A stretch of 64,000 nt of DNA from an uncultured Lachnospiraceae bacterium. GTDB taxonomy: Bacteria; Bacillota; Clostridia; Lachnospirales; Lachnospiraceae. The position numbers and the translations under genes were made by a program. Where the stretch lies: positions 1 through 64,000 of the forward strand of contig CAJUDM010000022.1 of the NCBI GenBank assembly GCA_910584915.1, written 5' to 3'. The notes under the pieces are model-generated. The model was not told the DNA's origin and made no database searches. It was given only the letters and a program-made list of their open reading frames with translations. Below, piece by piece: positions 45,210 through 54,198 of this stretch. Position 1 is the first letter of the stretch, and the number at the start of each line of letters is the position of its first letter.

Positions 45210-45959
45210 TTATTCACAGTAAATTTCAATAAGGCGGTTTCTCTTTTCCCGATCCAGTTTGTACTGGCAGTCAAAAAATTCATCATAACTGCCATACTTA
45301 TCTTTCACGGAATCGATGGTCAGCCGGATAAAATCTTCCTGAACCCCCAGCAGAGGTTCACACATCCGCCTGTACTCATCAGGAATATTCAACTGTCCGG
45401 CAAGATCATCGATTCCCCGCTTCAGGTATTCATTGGACAGCAGGTATTCTCCGACGGCGTCCTCCTCATCCATGCCGAGCGCCATCATGACCAGAAACCC
45501 CGCAACTCCCGTCCTGTCCTTTCCGGCTGTACAGTGAAAATAAATATGTCCGTCATTTTTTAAAAGCAGTTCAAACAATCTTTGATATGCCGGATTGTCG
45601 AACGCCATGGCCTTATATCCCTCTTTCAAATATCCGAGAATATATTGAAACTGCTCCGGGTCCATTTTGTTCTTTATTATCTCTTCAAAGTTAAAGCCAT
45701 TGTCATCATGTTTTTGCCCCCTGAGCGCACTGATCTGCTCATACTCCGCCATATGAAACGGATGATCCTTCGCCATTTCGGTCTCTTTTTCATCCCTGAA
45801 ATCAAGAATATGCCTGACTGCCAATGTATTTTCAAAGTAGTCCGCCTCCTCCTGCGTCATGCGGTCCAGGGCGCCTCCGCGAAAAATCATATTTTTTTTC
45901 ATCACTTTGCCGTCACGGTTCTTATAACCGCTGATATCTCTGAAATTACGTATATTCAT
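45210..45959 (-). CDS. Tyrosine-protein phosphatase (Y_phosphatase3 type)
   Basis: The 249-residue protein matches bacterial PTPs of the Y_phosphatase3 group: NFRDISGYKNRDGKVMKKNM near the N-terminus, the DFRDEKE segment, and the catalytic P-loop HCTAGKDRTG (CX5R). Family members act on phosphotyrosine or phosphoinositides. ATG 45959 has AGGAG 8 nt upstream; an in-frame GTG at 45968 is too close to it. Confidence 0.9.
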   Translation of the reverse strand: MNIRNFRDISGYKNRDGKVMKKNMIFRGGALDRMTQEEADYFENTLAVRHILDFRDEKETEMAKDHPFHMAEYEQISALRGQKHDDNGFNFEEIIKNKMDPEQFQYILGYLKEGYKAMAFDNPAYQRLFELLLKNDGHIYFHCTAGKDRTGVAGFLVMMALGMDEEDAVGEYLLSNEYLKRGIDDLAGQLNIPDEYRRMCEPLLGVQEDFIRLTIDSVKDKYGSYDEFFDCQYKLDREKRNRLIEIYCE

Positions 45960-46068
45960 ACCTGTCACTCCTCAATCTGCCTGCGGCATCAAAAACAAAA
46001 AGCAGGGTCCATCCGCCATAGTGATGAACCCCGCCAAACCGATATCCGGCTTCTTACATCGCCATTGA

Positions 46069-48234
46069 TCACGCCTCTTCCTTCTGCCTGATCTTCGTCC
46101 GCAGCACATACCACAGCGCGCCTGTGATGCATACCGATGAGTAGGTGCCGCAGAGGATACCCGCCATCAGCGGCAGGGCAAACTCACGGATGCTCGACAC
46201 GCCGAATACATAGAGCGCCGCCACCATGATGAACGTGGTCAGGGATGTGAAGATACTTCTCGAGAGCGTCTGTGTGATGGAGTGGTTCACCATCTCCTGC
46301 AGATCATCCTTTCTCGTCATCACGCGCATATTCTCACGTACGCGGTCAAAGATAACGATCGTCGCGTTGATAGAGTAACCTACGATGGTCAGCATGCAGG
46401 CGATAAATGTGGAGCCCACGGAAACCCTCGTCACCGCATAGAACGCCAGCACCACCAGCACATCGTGGATCAGCGCAATCACCGCGCTGGCGCCGAAGCG
46501 GATATCCTTAAACCGGAACCAGATATAGAGCAGCATGCAGACCGTCGCAATGGCAACCGCCACGATCGCATCCATCTGTGCCTCAGAACTGATCGTGGAA
46601 CTGATGGTCTCCGCCGTGATCGGATATGCGTCGTCCAGCGTGAAGTTCTCTTCCAGCATCGCATCCAGCGCTTCACGCTCTTCCACGCTCAGCGTCCTGG
46701 TCTTAAAGATGACCTGGTTGCCGCCTGCCACTTTCTGTACCTGTACATTGGCATCTTTTGTGATCTCCTCGATCCCCGGCACTACCTCGGCATCCAGCCT
46801 CTCAATAGAATAGTCCTCCGCGAAGGTCACCGTTGTCTGGGTACCGCCCATGAAGTCCAGCGAATAATTCAGGGCGCCGTTTCCACTGCCCTTCTGCACG
46901 CCCATCACCACAAAACCGGCGAGCACCGCCGCGACGGAAATGCCGAAGAATATATGCTTTTTGTCCAAAAATCCGATGGATTTTTTCTCCTTTGCCACGC
47001 CGAAGAGTTTGACGGAGTCAAGCCCCAGCCCCATCAGCGCGTTTAAGATAACGCGGGTGATAAACACCGCCGTAAACATGGACAGGATAATACCGAGCGC
47101 CAGCGTCTGCGCAAAGCCTTTGATCGCGCCCGTTCCCCGAAGTCCCAGCACGATGGCTGCGATCAGTGTTGTGATATTGCCGTCAATGATAGCGGACAGC
47201 GCCTTGTTAAAACCGATCTTGACAGAGGAAGCCACCGTCTTTCCGGTAGCCAGTTCCTCGCGGATCCTGGCAAAAATGATCACGTTCGCGTCAACCGCCA
47301 TACCGATGCCGAGGATGATACCTGCGATACCGGGCAGAGTCAGCGTGATATTGAAAGATCCTAACAGGATCACCACCAGTTCCACATACATCAGAAGCGC
47401 CAGCACCGCCGCTAATCCGGGCAGGAAATAAACCGCTATCATAAACACCGCAATGATGGCAAAACCCACCGCGCCGGCAATCAGCGCCGTTCTGATGGCA
47501 TCCGAGCCGAGCTGTGCGCCCACCACGTTGCTTCTGAGTTCTTCCAGTGTCAGCGTTAGTCCGCCGATCCTGATCGTGGATGCCAGGTTCTGCGCCGCCT
47601 CGATGGATTCCATGTTGGTGATCACGCAGTTACCGTCCGTGATCTGCTGCTGCACTGTCGGATAGCTGATGATCTGGTTGTCGTACACGATAAAGATCGG
47701 ATCGTGGTTCGGCGCTGCCGCTCCGGTCGCCTCGGAAAATTTCTTCGCCCCTTCGTCCGTCAGCGTCAGGCGCACCTGATAATCGGTGTTGCCCATATCG
47801 TTCTGACTGCTCGCCGCCTGGGCATCCACCACATCGGTTCCCTCTAAGACCAGTTCTCCGTTCACATCATAAAACTCCAGGGAACCGGGACGTCCCAGTT
47901 CAGCGAGGATCTCGTTGGCGTCATCCACGCCGGGGATCTCGATGCTGATCCGATCGCTCCCCTCCTGATAGACCTGCGCCTCCGTGCTGTAACCCTCCAC
48001 ACGCTTCTGCAGTTTGTAGATCGTGTCGCTCATATCCGCGGCACTGGGATCTTCCTCGCCCACCACCTGATAGGTGATGCTGACACCGCCTTCCAGATCA
48101 AGTCCCAGCTTGATATCGCTGCCGGAACCCGATTTCGTCTCACCCCAGCCATATGCTGCCGTATATCCGAACAGCGCCAAAAGCGCTATCAGAATGACCA
48201 GTACTATGGCTGATTTTGTTTTGCTCTGTTTCAT
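46069..48234 (-). CDS. secDF: Protein translocase subunit SecDF (fusion)
   Basis: SecDF uses the proton gradient to help pull proteins across the membrane during Sec export. SecD and SecF are fused, as in many Firmicutes: 12 membrane segments, SecD motif GLDLEGGVSITYQ, GIGMAVDANVIIFARIREEL, and in the SecF half LDFMGGTQTTVTF and GYSINATIVIFDRVRENM. ATG 48234 (MKQSKTKSAIV) has AAGGAG upstream; extension to 48324 is not family-like. It is downstream of scfB, as often in Lachnospiraceae. Confidence 0.96.
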   Translation of the reverse strand: MKQSKTKSAIVLVILIALLALFGYTAAYGWGETKSGSGSDIKLGLDLEGGVSITYQVVGEEDPSAADMSDTIYKLQKRVEGYSTEAQVYQEGSDRISIEIPGVDDANEILAELGRPGSLEFYDVNGELVLEGTDVVDAQAASSQNDMGNTDYQVRLTLTDEGAKKFSEATGAAAPNHDPIFIVYDNQIISYPTVQQQITDGNCVITNMESIEAAQNLASTIRIGGLTLTLEELRSNVVGAQLGSDAIRTALIAGAVGFAIIAVFMIAVYFLPGLAAVLALLMYVELVVILLGSFNITLTLPGIAGIILGIGMAVDANVIIFARIREELATGKTVASSVKIGFNKALSAIIDGNITTLIAAIVLGLRGTGAIKGFAQTLALGIILSMFTAVFITRVILNALMGLGLDSVKLFGVAKEKKSIGFLDKKHIFFGISVAAVLAGFVVMGVQKGSGNGALNYSLDFMGGTQTTVTFAEDYSIERLDAEVVPGIEEITKDANVQVQKVAGGNQVIFKTRTLSVEEREALDAMLEENFTLDDAYPITAETISSTISSEAQMDAIVAVAIATVCMLLYIWFRFKDIRFGASAVIALIHDVLVVLAFYAVTRVSVGSTFIACMLTIVGYSINATIVIFDRVRENMRVMTRKDDLQEMVNHSITQTLSRSIFTSLTTFIMVAALYVFGVSSIREFALPLMAGILCGTYSSVCITGALWYVLRTKIRQKEEA

Positions 48235-48273
48235 TGCTTTTTTCTCCTTATTTATCGCATTTATCCGATACTT

Positions 48274-48302
48274 CCTATATTTTGTAGCGGGAACCGCTGC
48301 AA
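48274..48302 (-). promoter_or_regulatory. Predicted promoter for secDF
   Basis: On the minus strand TTGCAG, a 17-bp spacer, then TATAGG. It lies about 40 bp before the secDF start and downstream of the terminator after scfB. Confidence 0.4.
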
Positions 48303-48316
48303 ATCGTAGCGGGAAC

Positions 48317-48345
48317 CAACACAATTTATTTCATAAATTGTGTTG
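48317..48345. other. Perfect 13-bp hairpin upstream of secDF
   Basis: CAACACAATTTAT-TTC-ATAAATTGTGTTG forms a perfect 13-bp stem. It is flanked by two direct repeats GTAGCGGGAACC (48285-48296, 48307-48318). It may be an operator or a regulatory hairpin. Confidence 0.6.
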
Positions 48346-48349
48346 TAGC

Positions 48350-48380
48350 GAATAACTCCACCTGACGGTGTAGTTATTCT
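48350..48380 (-). terminator. Terminator after scfB
   Basis: GAATAACT.CACC pairs with GGTG.AGTTATTC directly past the scfB stop. It separates the SCIFF genes from secDF. Confidence 0.5.
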
Positions 48381-49808
48381 TTATTCCGCCCCGGCGGCTT
48401 TCAACATGATCGCGCACTCAATCCGTTTTCTCTGCAGTTCACAGCCAATCTCGTAAACGTCCGTGATACTCCTGTGGAAATTCCAGGAGTTCGCCGCACA
48501 GCCGCCGCTGCAGTAAAATTTTGCGAAACAGTCCCTGCATGTTTCTTTCGCATAGACATTGCACTCTTTAAACTCGTCCCTGATATCCGTGCGGATTATG
48601 CCTTCATCCACATTTCCCATCAGAAACTCCTCCTGCCCCACGAACTGATGGCAGGGGTAAAAATCCCCCCAGGGCGTCACCGCCAGGTACTCCGTGCCGC
48701 TGCCGCAGCCCGAGAGCCGCTTTGCCACACAGGGACCGCCCTCCAGATCTATCATAAAATGGAAAAAGTTGAAACCCTTTCCTTCTCTCCGGCGGCATAA
48801 CATCTCCTTCGCCAACTTATCGTACTCCTCGAGAAGCACCGGAATGTCTTCCATGTGGAGCGCATAGTCTTCCATCTTATCAGCCACCACCGGCTCCACG
48901 GATATCTGTTCAAAACCGAGATCCGCCAGATGGAGCACATCCTGCGCAAAATCCAGATTGTTCCTCGTGAATGTCCCCCGGACATAATAGTTCATCTGGT
49001 TCCGGCTCTTTGCGGCTTTCTGAAACTTCGGCACGACCATATCATAACTGCCCTGCCCGCCCCGGAAGGGACGCATCAGGTCATGGATCTCTTTCCTCCC
49101 GTCGATGGAAAGCACGATGTTTCCCATCTCCTTATTGCAGAATTCCAGCATCTCATCATTCAGCAGCACGCCGTTTGTCGTCAGCGTAAAGCGGAACTTT
49201 TTGTGAAAGGGTTCCTCGAGGCTTCTGCCGTATGCCACCAGGTCCTTCACCACCTGCCAGTTTAAGAGCGGCTCTCCGCCGAAAAAGTCCACCTCCAGAT
49301 TCACCCGATTTCCGGAGTTTGCCACCAGAAAATCCAGCGCTTTCTTTCCCACCTCGAAGGGCATCAGCGCCCGCCTGCCGTGGTATTCTCCCTCCTCCGC
49401 AAAACAGTATTTGCAGGCGAGGTTGCAGTCGTGGGCGATATGCAGACAGAGCGCCTTCACCACAGTCTGCCTGTTCTTAAAATCAAAGATATAATTCTCG
49501 TAGATATCCTCCGTGTAGAGCTGCCCTGCCTGCGCCAGCGCAAACAGTTCTTCTGCGACCTCGCGCTTTTCCTCTTCCGGCGCGGAAAGTTCCCGCAGCG
49601 CTGTCACAGCCTCCTCGAGAAACGCCTCCGGAATGCCAGCCTCCTTCTCCGCCGGGGAGGCATTCTCCTTCGCGTTTTCCCTCCATCTCTCCCAGACGGG
49701 CTCAAGCAGCGGCACGGCCTGATAACAGAGCTCGTCCATCACATGGACACTGCCGCTGTTCACATCCAGGACGATCGGATATCCGTTATTGATGTACTGA
49801 TGTATCAT
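48381..49808 (-). CDS. scfB: SCIFF peptide thioether maturase (radical SAM/SPASM)
   Basis: This enzyme forms Cys-to-alpha-carbon thioether bonds in the SCIFF peptide. The 475-residue protein has an N-terminal RRE-like region (about 1-110), the cluster motif CNLACKYC (Cys128, 132, 135) and a SPASM domain rich in Cys (SGCGSGTEYLAV, DFYPCHQFVG, KETCRDCFAKFYCSGGC). The substrate gene scfA lies 250 bp upstream. No dedicated exporter is beside them, as usual for this system. Confidence 0.95.
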   Translation of the reverse strand: MIHQYINNGYPIVLDVNSGSVHVMDELCYQAVPLLEPVWERWRENAKENASPAEKEAGIPEAFLEEAVTALRELSAPEEEKREVAEELFALAQAGQLYTEDIYENYIFDFKNRQTVVKALCLHIAHDCNLACKYCFAEEGEYHGRRALMPFEVGKKALDFLVANSGNRVNLEVDFFGGEPLLNWQVVKDLVAYGRSLEEPFHKKFRFTLTTNGVLLNDEMLEFCNKEMGNIVLSIDGRKEIHDLMRPFRGGQGSYDMVVPKFQKAAKSRNQMNYYVRGTFTRNNLDFAQDVLHLADLGFEQISVEPVVADKMEDYALHMEDIPVLLEEYDKLAKEMLCRRREGKGFNFFHFMIDLEGGPCVAKRLSGCGSGTEYLAVTPWGDFYPCHQFVGQEEFLMGNVDEGIIRTDIRDEFKECNVYAKETCRDCFAKFYCSGGCAANSWNFHRSITDVYEIGCELQRKRIECAIMLKAAGAE

Positions 49809-50010
49809 ACAAAATCGTCAACCTTTCCACACCCTGCAAATCCCATGCAGGCAAAAATACTATTTTATCTGTCGTATCTGCCCGCATACTTTCGACATAC
49901 AGGTACTTTATGCCATATACCGGCAAATATACAGACTCGCACGGTGCCTTATATCATATGCCTGCACAACATACAGGGCTGTATCAGTTCTACCGCCCCA
50001 CATCACAAAG

Positions 50011-50034
50011 AAGCAGCGAGATCTCCCGCTGCTT
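50011..50034 (-). terminator. Hairpin after scfA
   Basis: AAGCAGCG/CGCTGCTT with an 8-nt loop, followed on the minus strand by CTTTG. It lies 26 bp past scfA and could attenuate transcription into scfB. The rest of 49809-50059 holds no gene. Confidence 0.55.
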
Positions 50035-50059
50035 ATTCTCTCCGATTCCTATGCAGTGC

Positions 50060-50206
50060 CTATTTCTGAACCTGTTCACAACTCTGATTACCAACCGTAC
50101 AGGATGTCTTACATGCTGACTGGCAGGATGTCTGGCACTCGCCGCAGCCGCCTTTCTTCATGGATTCCTTTAAATCTCTGGTTGTCAATGTTTTAATATG
50201 TTTCAT
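50060..50206 (-). CDS. scfA: SCIFF six-cysteine peptide precursor
   Basis: A 48-residue peptide beginning MKHIKTLTTRDLKESMKKGG and containing six cysteines (21, 24, 28, 32, 36, 43) in the second half (CGECQTSCQSACKTSC, then VGNQSCEQ). This is the hallmark of SCIFF (six cysteines in forty-five residues), nearly universal in Clostridia. The maturase scfB lies downstream. TAGGAGG precedes the ATG. The function of the mature peptide is unknown. Confidence 0.96.
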   Translation of the reverse strand: MKHIKTLTTRDLKESMKKGGCGECQTSCQSACKTSCTVGNQSCEQVQK

Positions 50207-50275
50207 AACAGGACCTCCTACCTTATCTTATCGACTTTCCACCGGCATCCGTCTTTAACGGACACATCTTTTAGG

Positions 50276-50304
50276 AGTATAGCATAAAAAAGCAGTGATG
50301 AAAA
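50276..50304 (-). promoter_or_regulatory. Predicted promoter for scfA
   Basis: On the minus strand TTTTCA, a 17-bp spacer, then TATACT with extended TGC. The roughly 65-nt leader contains a small hairpin TCCGT/ACGGA. Confidence 0.5.
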
Positions 50305-50412
50305 GAGGGAATCTGAATTTTTCACGGATTTTGTTTTGTCTCACAGTCCGGTCACAGAGACTGCCATGACCGAACTGCTACCGCATTTATCGAAAAAAGT
50401 TCGGAGAGAAAA

Positions 50413-51717
50413 TTACTTCACCGCCTCAAACGCCGCATCCAGCGCTGCGATCAGATCCTCCGCCTTCTCTATCCCTACGGAAAGACGGATCGTATTTTCC
50501 CTGATCCCCTGCTCTTCCAGTTCCTCTTTTGTGCACTGGCTGTGCGTGGTTGTCGCCGGGTGGATCACAAGGGATTTCACATCAGCCACGTTGGCAAGCA
50601 GGGAGAAGATCGCCAGATTGTCAATGAACGTCTGTGCCGTTTTCGCATCCCCTCTTATCTCGAAGGTAAAGATGGAACCGCCGCCGTTCGGCAGATATTT
50701 CTCGTACAGATCATGCGTCGGCTCGCCGGGCAGGGACGGGTGATGCACCGCCTCCACCTGCGGGTGTTTCGATAAATATTCCACGATCCTCAACGCATTG
50801 CTGACATGTCTCTCCACCCGGAGGGACAATGTCTCAAGCCCCTGCAAAAACAGGAATGCATGGAACGGCGACAGGGTTGCCCCGGTATCTCTGAGTATCA
50901 CTGCGCGAATATAGGTGACAAACGCCGCCGCCCCCGCCGCGTCGGTGAAAGATACGCCGTGATAGCTGGGATTTGCCTCGGAGATCCAGGGATATTTCCC
51001 CGCCGCTTTCCAGTCAAACCTGCCGCTGTCAATGATCACCCCTCCGATGGCGGTCCCATGGCCGCCGATAAATTTCGTGGCGGAATGGATGACGATATCC
51101 GCGCCGTACTCGATCGGACGGATCAGATAGGGCGTGGCGAAAGTGGAGTCCACCACCAGCGGAATATTGTGTCTGTGCGCCACCTTTGCCAGTTCCTCCA
51201 GGTCGATCAGGTTGGAGTTTGGATTGCCCAGCGTCTCCACAAAGATCGCCTTTGTGTTTTCCCGGATCGCCGCCTCGAAAGAACCTTCTATATAAGGATC
51301 CACAAAGGTGGTGGTCACCTGATTATTCAATGGGAAAGTATGCGCCAGGTAATTGTAAGTGCCTCCGTAAATGGTCTTGGAAGCCACGATATGCTCCCCG
51401 GCTTTTGCCAGCGCTTGGAACGCGTAGCTGAGCGCCGCAGCCCCGGAAGCCACCGCCAGCGCCGCCGCTCCGCCCTCCAGCGACGCGATGCGCTGTTCAA
51501 ATACATCTTCCGTCGGATTGGTCAGTCTCCCGTAAATATTTCCCGCATCTTTCAGCCCAAAGCGGTCCGCCGCATGTTTGGAATCGTGAAATACATAGGA
51601 TGTCGTCGCGTAGATCGGCACTGCCCTCGCATCCGTCACCGGATCTGCCTGTTCCTGTCCGATATGTAACTGTCTTGTCTCGAACCCCCAGTTTCTGGAA
51701 TCTCTGATATCTGCCAT
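50413..51717 (-). CDS. metY: O-acetylhomoserine sulfhydrylase
   Basis: This PLP enzyme makes homocysteine (or cysteine) from O-acetyl-homoserine and sulfide. The Cys/Met-metabolism PLP family is shown by NIYGRLTNPTEDVFEQRIAS, SGAAALSYAFQALAKAGE, VDSTFATPYL and the PLP lysine in SATKFIGGHG. ATG 51717 (MADIRDSRNWGFETRQ) has CAGGAGG upstream; the frame extends upstream into repeat DNA, which is not part of the protein. Length is 434 aa. The predicted promoter lies beyond a 166-bp repeat in the leader. No SAM riboswitch or T-box was recognised. Confidence 0.93.
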   Translation of the reverse strand: MADIRDSRNWGFETRQLHIGQEQADPVTDARAVPIYATTSYVFHDSKHAADRFGLKDAGNIYGRLTNPTEDVFEQRIASLEGGAAALAVASGAAALSYAFQALAKAGEHIVASKTIYGGTYNYLAHTFPLNNQVTTTFVDPYIEGSFEAAIRENTKAIFVETLGNPNSNLIDLEELAKVAHRHNIPLVVDSTFATPYLIRPIEYGADIVIHSATKFIGGHGTAIGGVIIDSGRFDWKAAGKYPWISEANPSYHGVSFTDAAGAAAFVTYIRAVILRDTGATLSPFHAFLFLQGLETLSLRVERHVSNALRIVEYLSKHPQVEAVHHPSLPGEPTHDLYEKYLPNGGGSIFTFEIRGDAKTAQTFIDNLAIFSLLANVADVKSLVIHPATTTHSQCTKEELEEQGIRENTIRLSVGIEKAEDLIAALDAAFEAVK

Positions 51718-51814
51718 TTTTGTTTCCTCCTGTGTTTTGATTTTTGACAGCAGTTCTCTCTCCTGTGTTCCCCGCCTTATCTGAGCTCTGTGCCACTGCG
51801 GGAGATGCGCCATC

Positions 51815-51980
51815 CTAGTACTACCTTGCGGAAATTTCGGTGAACTCAGCACCCGCTCTTTGCGTCATTGCTGCGTTGTCATCAGTCAACGATGCCACCG
51901 CATCGCCTCCTTCTTCCGCCTTGCCCTGACACAAATATCGTGCACTGATTTTCACCGTTATTTCCGCAATGCAGTACTAG
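51815..51980 (-). repeat. 166-bp element with terminal inverted repeats, copy 2
   Basis: Same element as 27879-28044, in opposite orientation, 162 of 166 bases identical. It lies between the predicted promoter at 52005-52033 and the sulfhydrylase gene, so it should be transcribed in that gene's 5' leader, where its ends can form a stem of nearly 30 bp. Confidence 0.85.
51821..51955 (-). CDS. Short open frame inside 166-bp element, copy 2 (44 codons)
   Basis: GTG start, VKISARYLCQGKAEEGG to the end GAEFTEISAR. It is the counterpart of the frame at 27904-28038. If the leader is transcribed, it could be an upstream reading frame of the sulfhydrylase gene. There is no clear ribosome site. Confidence 0.2.
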   Translation of the reverse strand: MKISARYLCQGKAEEGGDAVASLTDDNAAMTQRAGAEFTEISAR

Positions 51981-52004
51981 TCTGCTGTTCTTTTTCTCAT
52001 AAAC

Positions 52005-52033
52005 ATACTAGCATAATAGGTTTATGATGTCCA
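52005..52033 (-). promoter_or_regulatory. Predicted promoter for the sulfhydrylase gene
   Basis: On the minus strand TGGACA, a 17-bp spacer, then TAGTAT with extended TGC. Transcription would start near 51998 and give a leader of about 280 nt that includes the 166-bp repeat. Confidence 0.55.
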
Positions 52034-52037
52034 ATAT

Positions 52038-52084
52038 AGAAAAAGAATACCCGGTCATAGGCTGATCCTATAACAGAGTATTCT
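52038..52084 (-). terminator. Terminator after the HAD phosphatase gene
   Basis: AGAATAC/GTATTCT with inner TATAGG/CCTATG pairing, followed by TTTTTC on the minus strand, just past the stop at 52089. Confidence 0.7.
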
Positions 52085-52088
52085 GCTT

Positions 52089-52895
52089 TCAGTCAATATA
52101 ATCATGTAATGCATGCGCCACTCCGGCTTCATTATTCGTCAAAGTGACAAAATCAGCTTTCTCTTTCAGCGCCTGTATCGCATTTCCCATTGCGATTCCG
52201 ATGCCCGCCGTTTCGATCATGGGAATATCCAGCTCATGATCCCCTATCGCAACCACATTTTCCGTGCCGATATTTAAAAGGGCGCACAGAGATACAACAG
52301 CTTTTCCTTTATCCACATTCTTCGGAAATATTTCGAGATAATTTCCGCTGGATCTCGCGACATCAAATGTTCTGTTTTCCGACTGTTCCAGCTCTGCCTG
52401 TATTTCGCCGATCTTTTCCTCTTTCGCCGCTATCAGAAATTTGTTGGGCTTTATCCCGGTTTTGTCCCAGTTTTCAGCCAGCTCATACGGATCCACAACA
52501 TCCGGGTGATATTTTATAATATCCGTTTCCTTCTCCACAAAGCTGTCTGTGTCGGTTACATACCACTTATATCCCTGAAAAATCCACAGCGGAACATGAT
52601 GCTTTCCGGCAATATCTGTATACAACTGCCTCATCACATGGGTTGACATGATCTCTTCCTTCACGCACACTCCATCCATTATGATAAAGGTTCCGGCGTT
52701 GCACACTTTTATACAGTCAATCCCAAGCTGTTTTTCGACCTGCTCCACTGCAAAGGGCATTCTCCCGGAGACAAGCGCGATTTTTCTGCCCTTTTCATAC
52801 TGCCTTTTCACGGCGTCTTTCACCTCGGGCAGCACTTCTTTTGCATCGTTTAAAAGTGTCCCGTCAATATCGATACAGATCAATCTGCAATGCAT
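52089..52895 (-). CDS. Cof-type HAD-superfamily phosphatase
   Basis: The 268-residue protein starts MHCRLICIDIDGTLLND (motif I, DxDGT) and has LVSGRMPF (motif II) and the C-terminal GDHELDIPMIETAGIGIAMG (motifs III-IV), with a C2-type cap: a Cof/YidA-like sugar or flavin phosphatase. ATG 52895 begins right at motif I; an in-frame extension to 52961 is less likely. Confidence 0.92.
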   Translation of the reverse strand: MHCRLICIDIDGTLLNDAKEVLPEVKDAVKRQYEKGRKIALVSGRMPFAVEQVEKQLGIDCIKVCNAGTFIIMDGVCVKEEIMSTHVMRQLYTDIAGKHHVPLWIFQGYKWYVTDTDSFVEKETDIIKYHPDVVDPYELAENWDKTGIKPNKFLIAAKEEKIGEIQAELEQSENRTFDVARSSGNYLEIFPKNVDKGKAVVSLCALLNIGTENVVAIGDHELDIPMIETAGIGIAMGNAIQALKEKADFVTLTNNEAGVAHALHDYID

Positions 52896-52999
52896 GTCAT
52901 CTCTCACTTTTTGCCCCCGTTTCTTTCTTACATATGGTTTGTACCGGACCTGGAAAACCAAGCCCGGTACAGTTTTGTCTATAGTGTATCAAAAAAGTA

Positions 53000-54166
53000 T
53001 TAGTCTTTCAACAGAGCCAGCCTGTCGGGATCATCCGCAAATACCTCTTTTGCATTGTCCTTTGTCACAACCACAGGGGGCAGTTCGTAAATGGGAACCT
53101 CCATCACGCCATTGTCCGCCGTCACATCGGTCTCCGGCATCCCGTTGCCTCCAAGCAGGCTGTCGATAATGGAAACTGTCTCAGCGACAAGTGCATTGGT
53201 GGGTTTTGCAACTGTGGAATACTGTCTGCCGGACCATACCCACTCAACCGATTCATTTTCCGCATCCAGACCCGATACTACAGGGATCGGCTGGCCTGCA
53301 TTCTCACAGGATGTGATGATCGCGCGGGCGATCCCATCGTTCGGTGAAAGAACACCGTCGATCTCAATGTCTGAATAGTTGCCCGCGAGAATGGCGTCCA
53401 TACGCGACTGCGCCTTGGAGTTATCCCAGTCAACTGTCGCACACTGTGTGAAATCTGTCTGGCCTGATACAACAACCAGTGTCCCGTCATCGATGAGCGG
53501 CTGGAGCACTGACATTGCGCCTGTGAAGAAATTCGGTGCGTTCGGATCAGCCGGGCCGCCGCCGAACAGTTCGATGTTGTAAGGAGCCTCGCCCTTCAGT
53601 TCCTCCAGCCCCTGCAAGAGCGCCTGTGCCTGCAATTCTCCTGTCTTCACACTGCCGAACTGCACTACGCCGTCAACGCCTGTTGTATTTTCCAGCAGCC
53701 TGTCATACCCGATCACGTAAACGCCCGCATCTTTTGCCTTCTCAAGCACCGAGCCGAGCTGTGAGCCGTCAACGGGGCCGACAACGATAACCTGCGCGCC
53801 GTTCTCGATCATGGACTCGATCTGTTGCTGCTGCTGCGGAACCTTCTGGTCAGCCGCCTGAATGATCGCCTCATAACCCGCAGCCTCAAGCTGTTCCTTA
53901 AACATCACTTCCGCCTCTGCCCAGTTCTGTGTTCCGAGCCACGGCAGCGCCACACCTACGATACCGCCGCCTGCGGATGTCTCCTCAGCCGCCTCTTCCG
54001 TCTCTGCTGTCTCCGCGCTCTCGGTTTCAGGAGCCTCCTCCGCCGCTGCAGGTGTCTCAGCCGTCTGCGCGGTCTCCTCCGTTCCCCTGCCTCCGCCGCA
54101 GCCTGTCAGCACACCCGCCGCCAGAGCCGCCGTCATCAGAAGTGATAATACTTTTTTTGCTTTCAT
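53000..54166 (-). CDS. Sugar ABC transporter substrate-binding lipoprotein (ChvE-like)
   Basis: The 388-residue lipoprotein (lipobox VLTGC) has a Glu/Ala/Thr-rich linker and then a periplasmic-binding-protein type I fold (Peripla_BP_4): IVGVALPWLGTQNWAEAEVM, VGPVDGSQLGSVLEKAKDAG and YDRLLENTTGVDG. These resemble ChvE/GguAB multiple-sugar systems. It is the last gene of the transporter (ATPase-permease-binding protein) rather than the first, as is more usual. GGAGG precedes the start. Confidence 0.92.
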   Translation of the reverse strand: MKAKKVLSLLMTAALAAGVLTGCGGGRGTEETAQTAETPAAAEEAPETESAETAETEEAAEETSAGGGIVGVALPWLGTQNWAEAEVMFKEQLEAAGYEAIIQAADQKVPQQQQQIESMIENGAQVIVVGPVDGSQLGSVLEKAKDAGVYVIGYDRLLENTTGVDGVVQFGSVKTGELQAQALLQGLEELKGEAPYNIELFGGGPADPNAPNFFTGAMSVLQPLIDDGTLVVVSGQTDFTQCATVDWDNSKAQSRMDAILAGNYSDIEIDGVLSPNDGIARAIITSCENAGQPIPVVSGLDAENESVEWVWSGRQYSTVAKPTNALVAETVSIIDSLLGGNGMPETDVTADNGVMEVPIYELPPVVVTKDNAKEVFADDPDRLALLKD

Positions 54167-54198
54167 AACTTCTTTCCTCCTTTTTGAATTTCGGGTTC

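Noticed and set aside
50341..50385. Inverted repeat AGTTCGGTCA/TGACCGGACT after the sulfhydrylase gene as a terminator
   Set aside because: The stem is plausible but no T-run follows on the coding strand, so it was not listed as a terminator.
51718..51852. Upstream extension of the sulfhydrylase reading frame
   Set aside because: It runs into the 166-bp repeat; the family start MADIRD has a strong ribosome site.
51718..52004. SAM riboswitch or T-box upstream of the sulfhydrylase gene
   Set aside because: None of the conserved core blocks of these leaders was found; the leader is mostly the 166-bp repeat.
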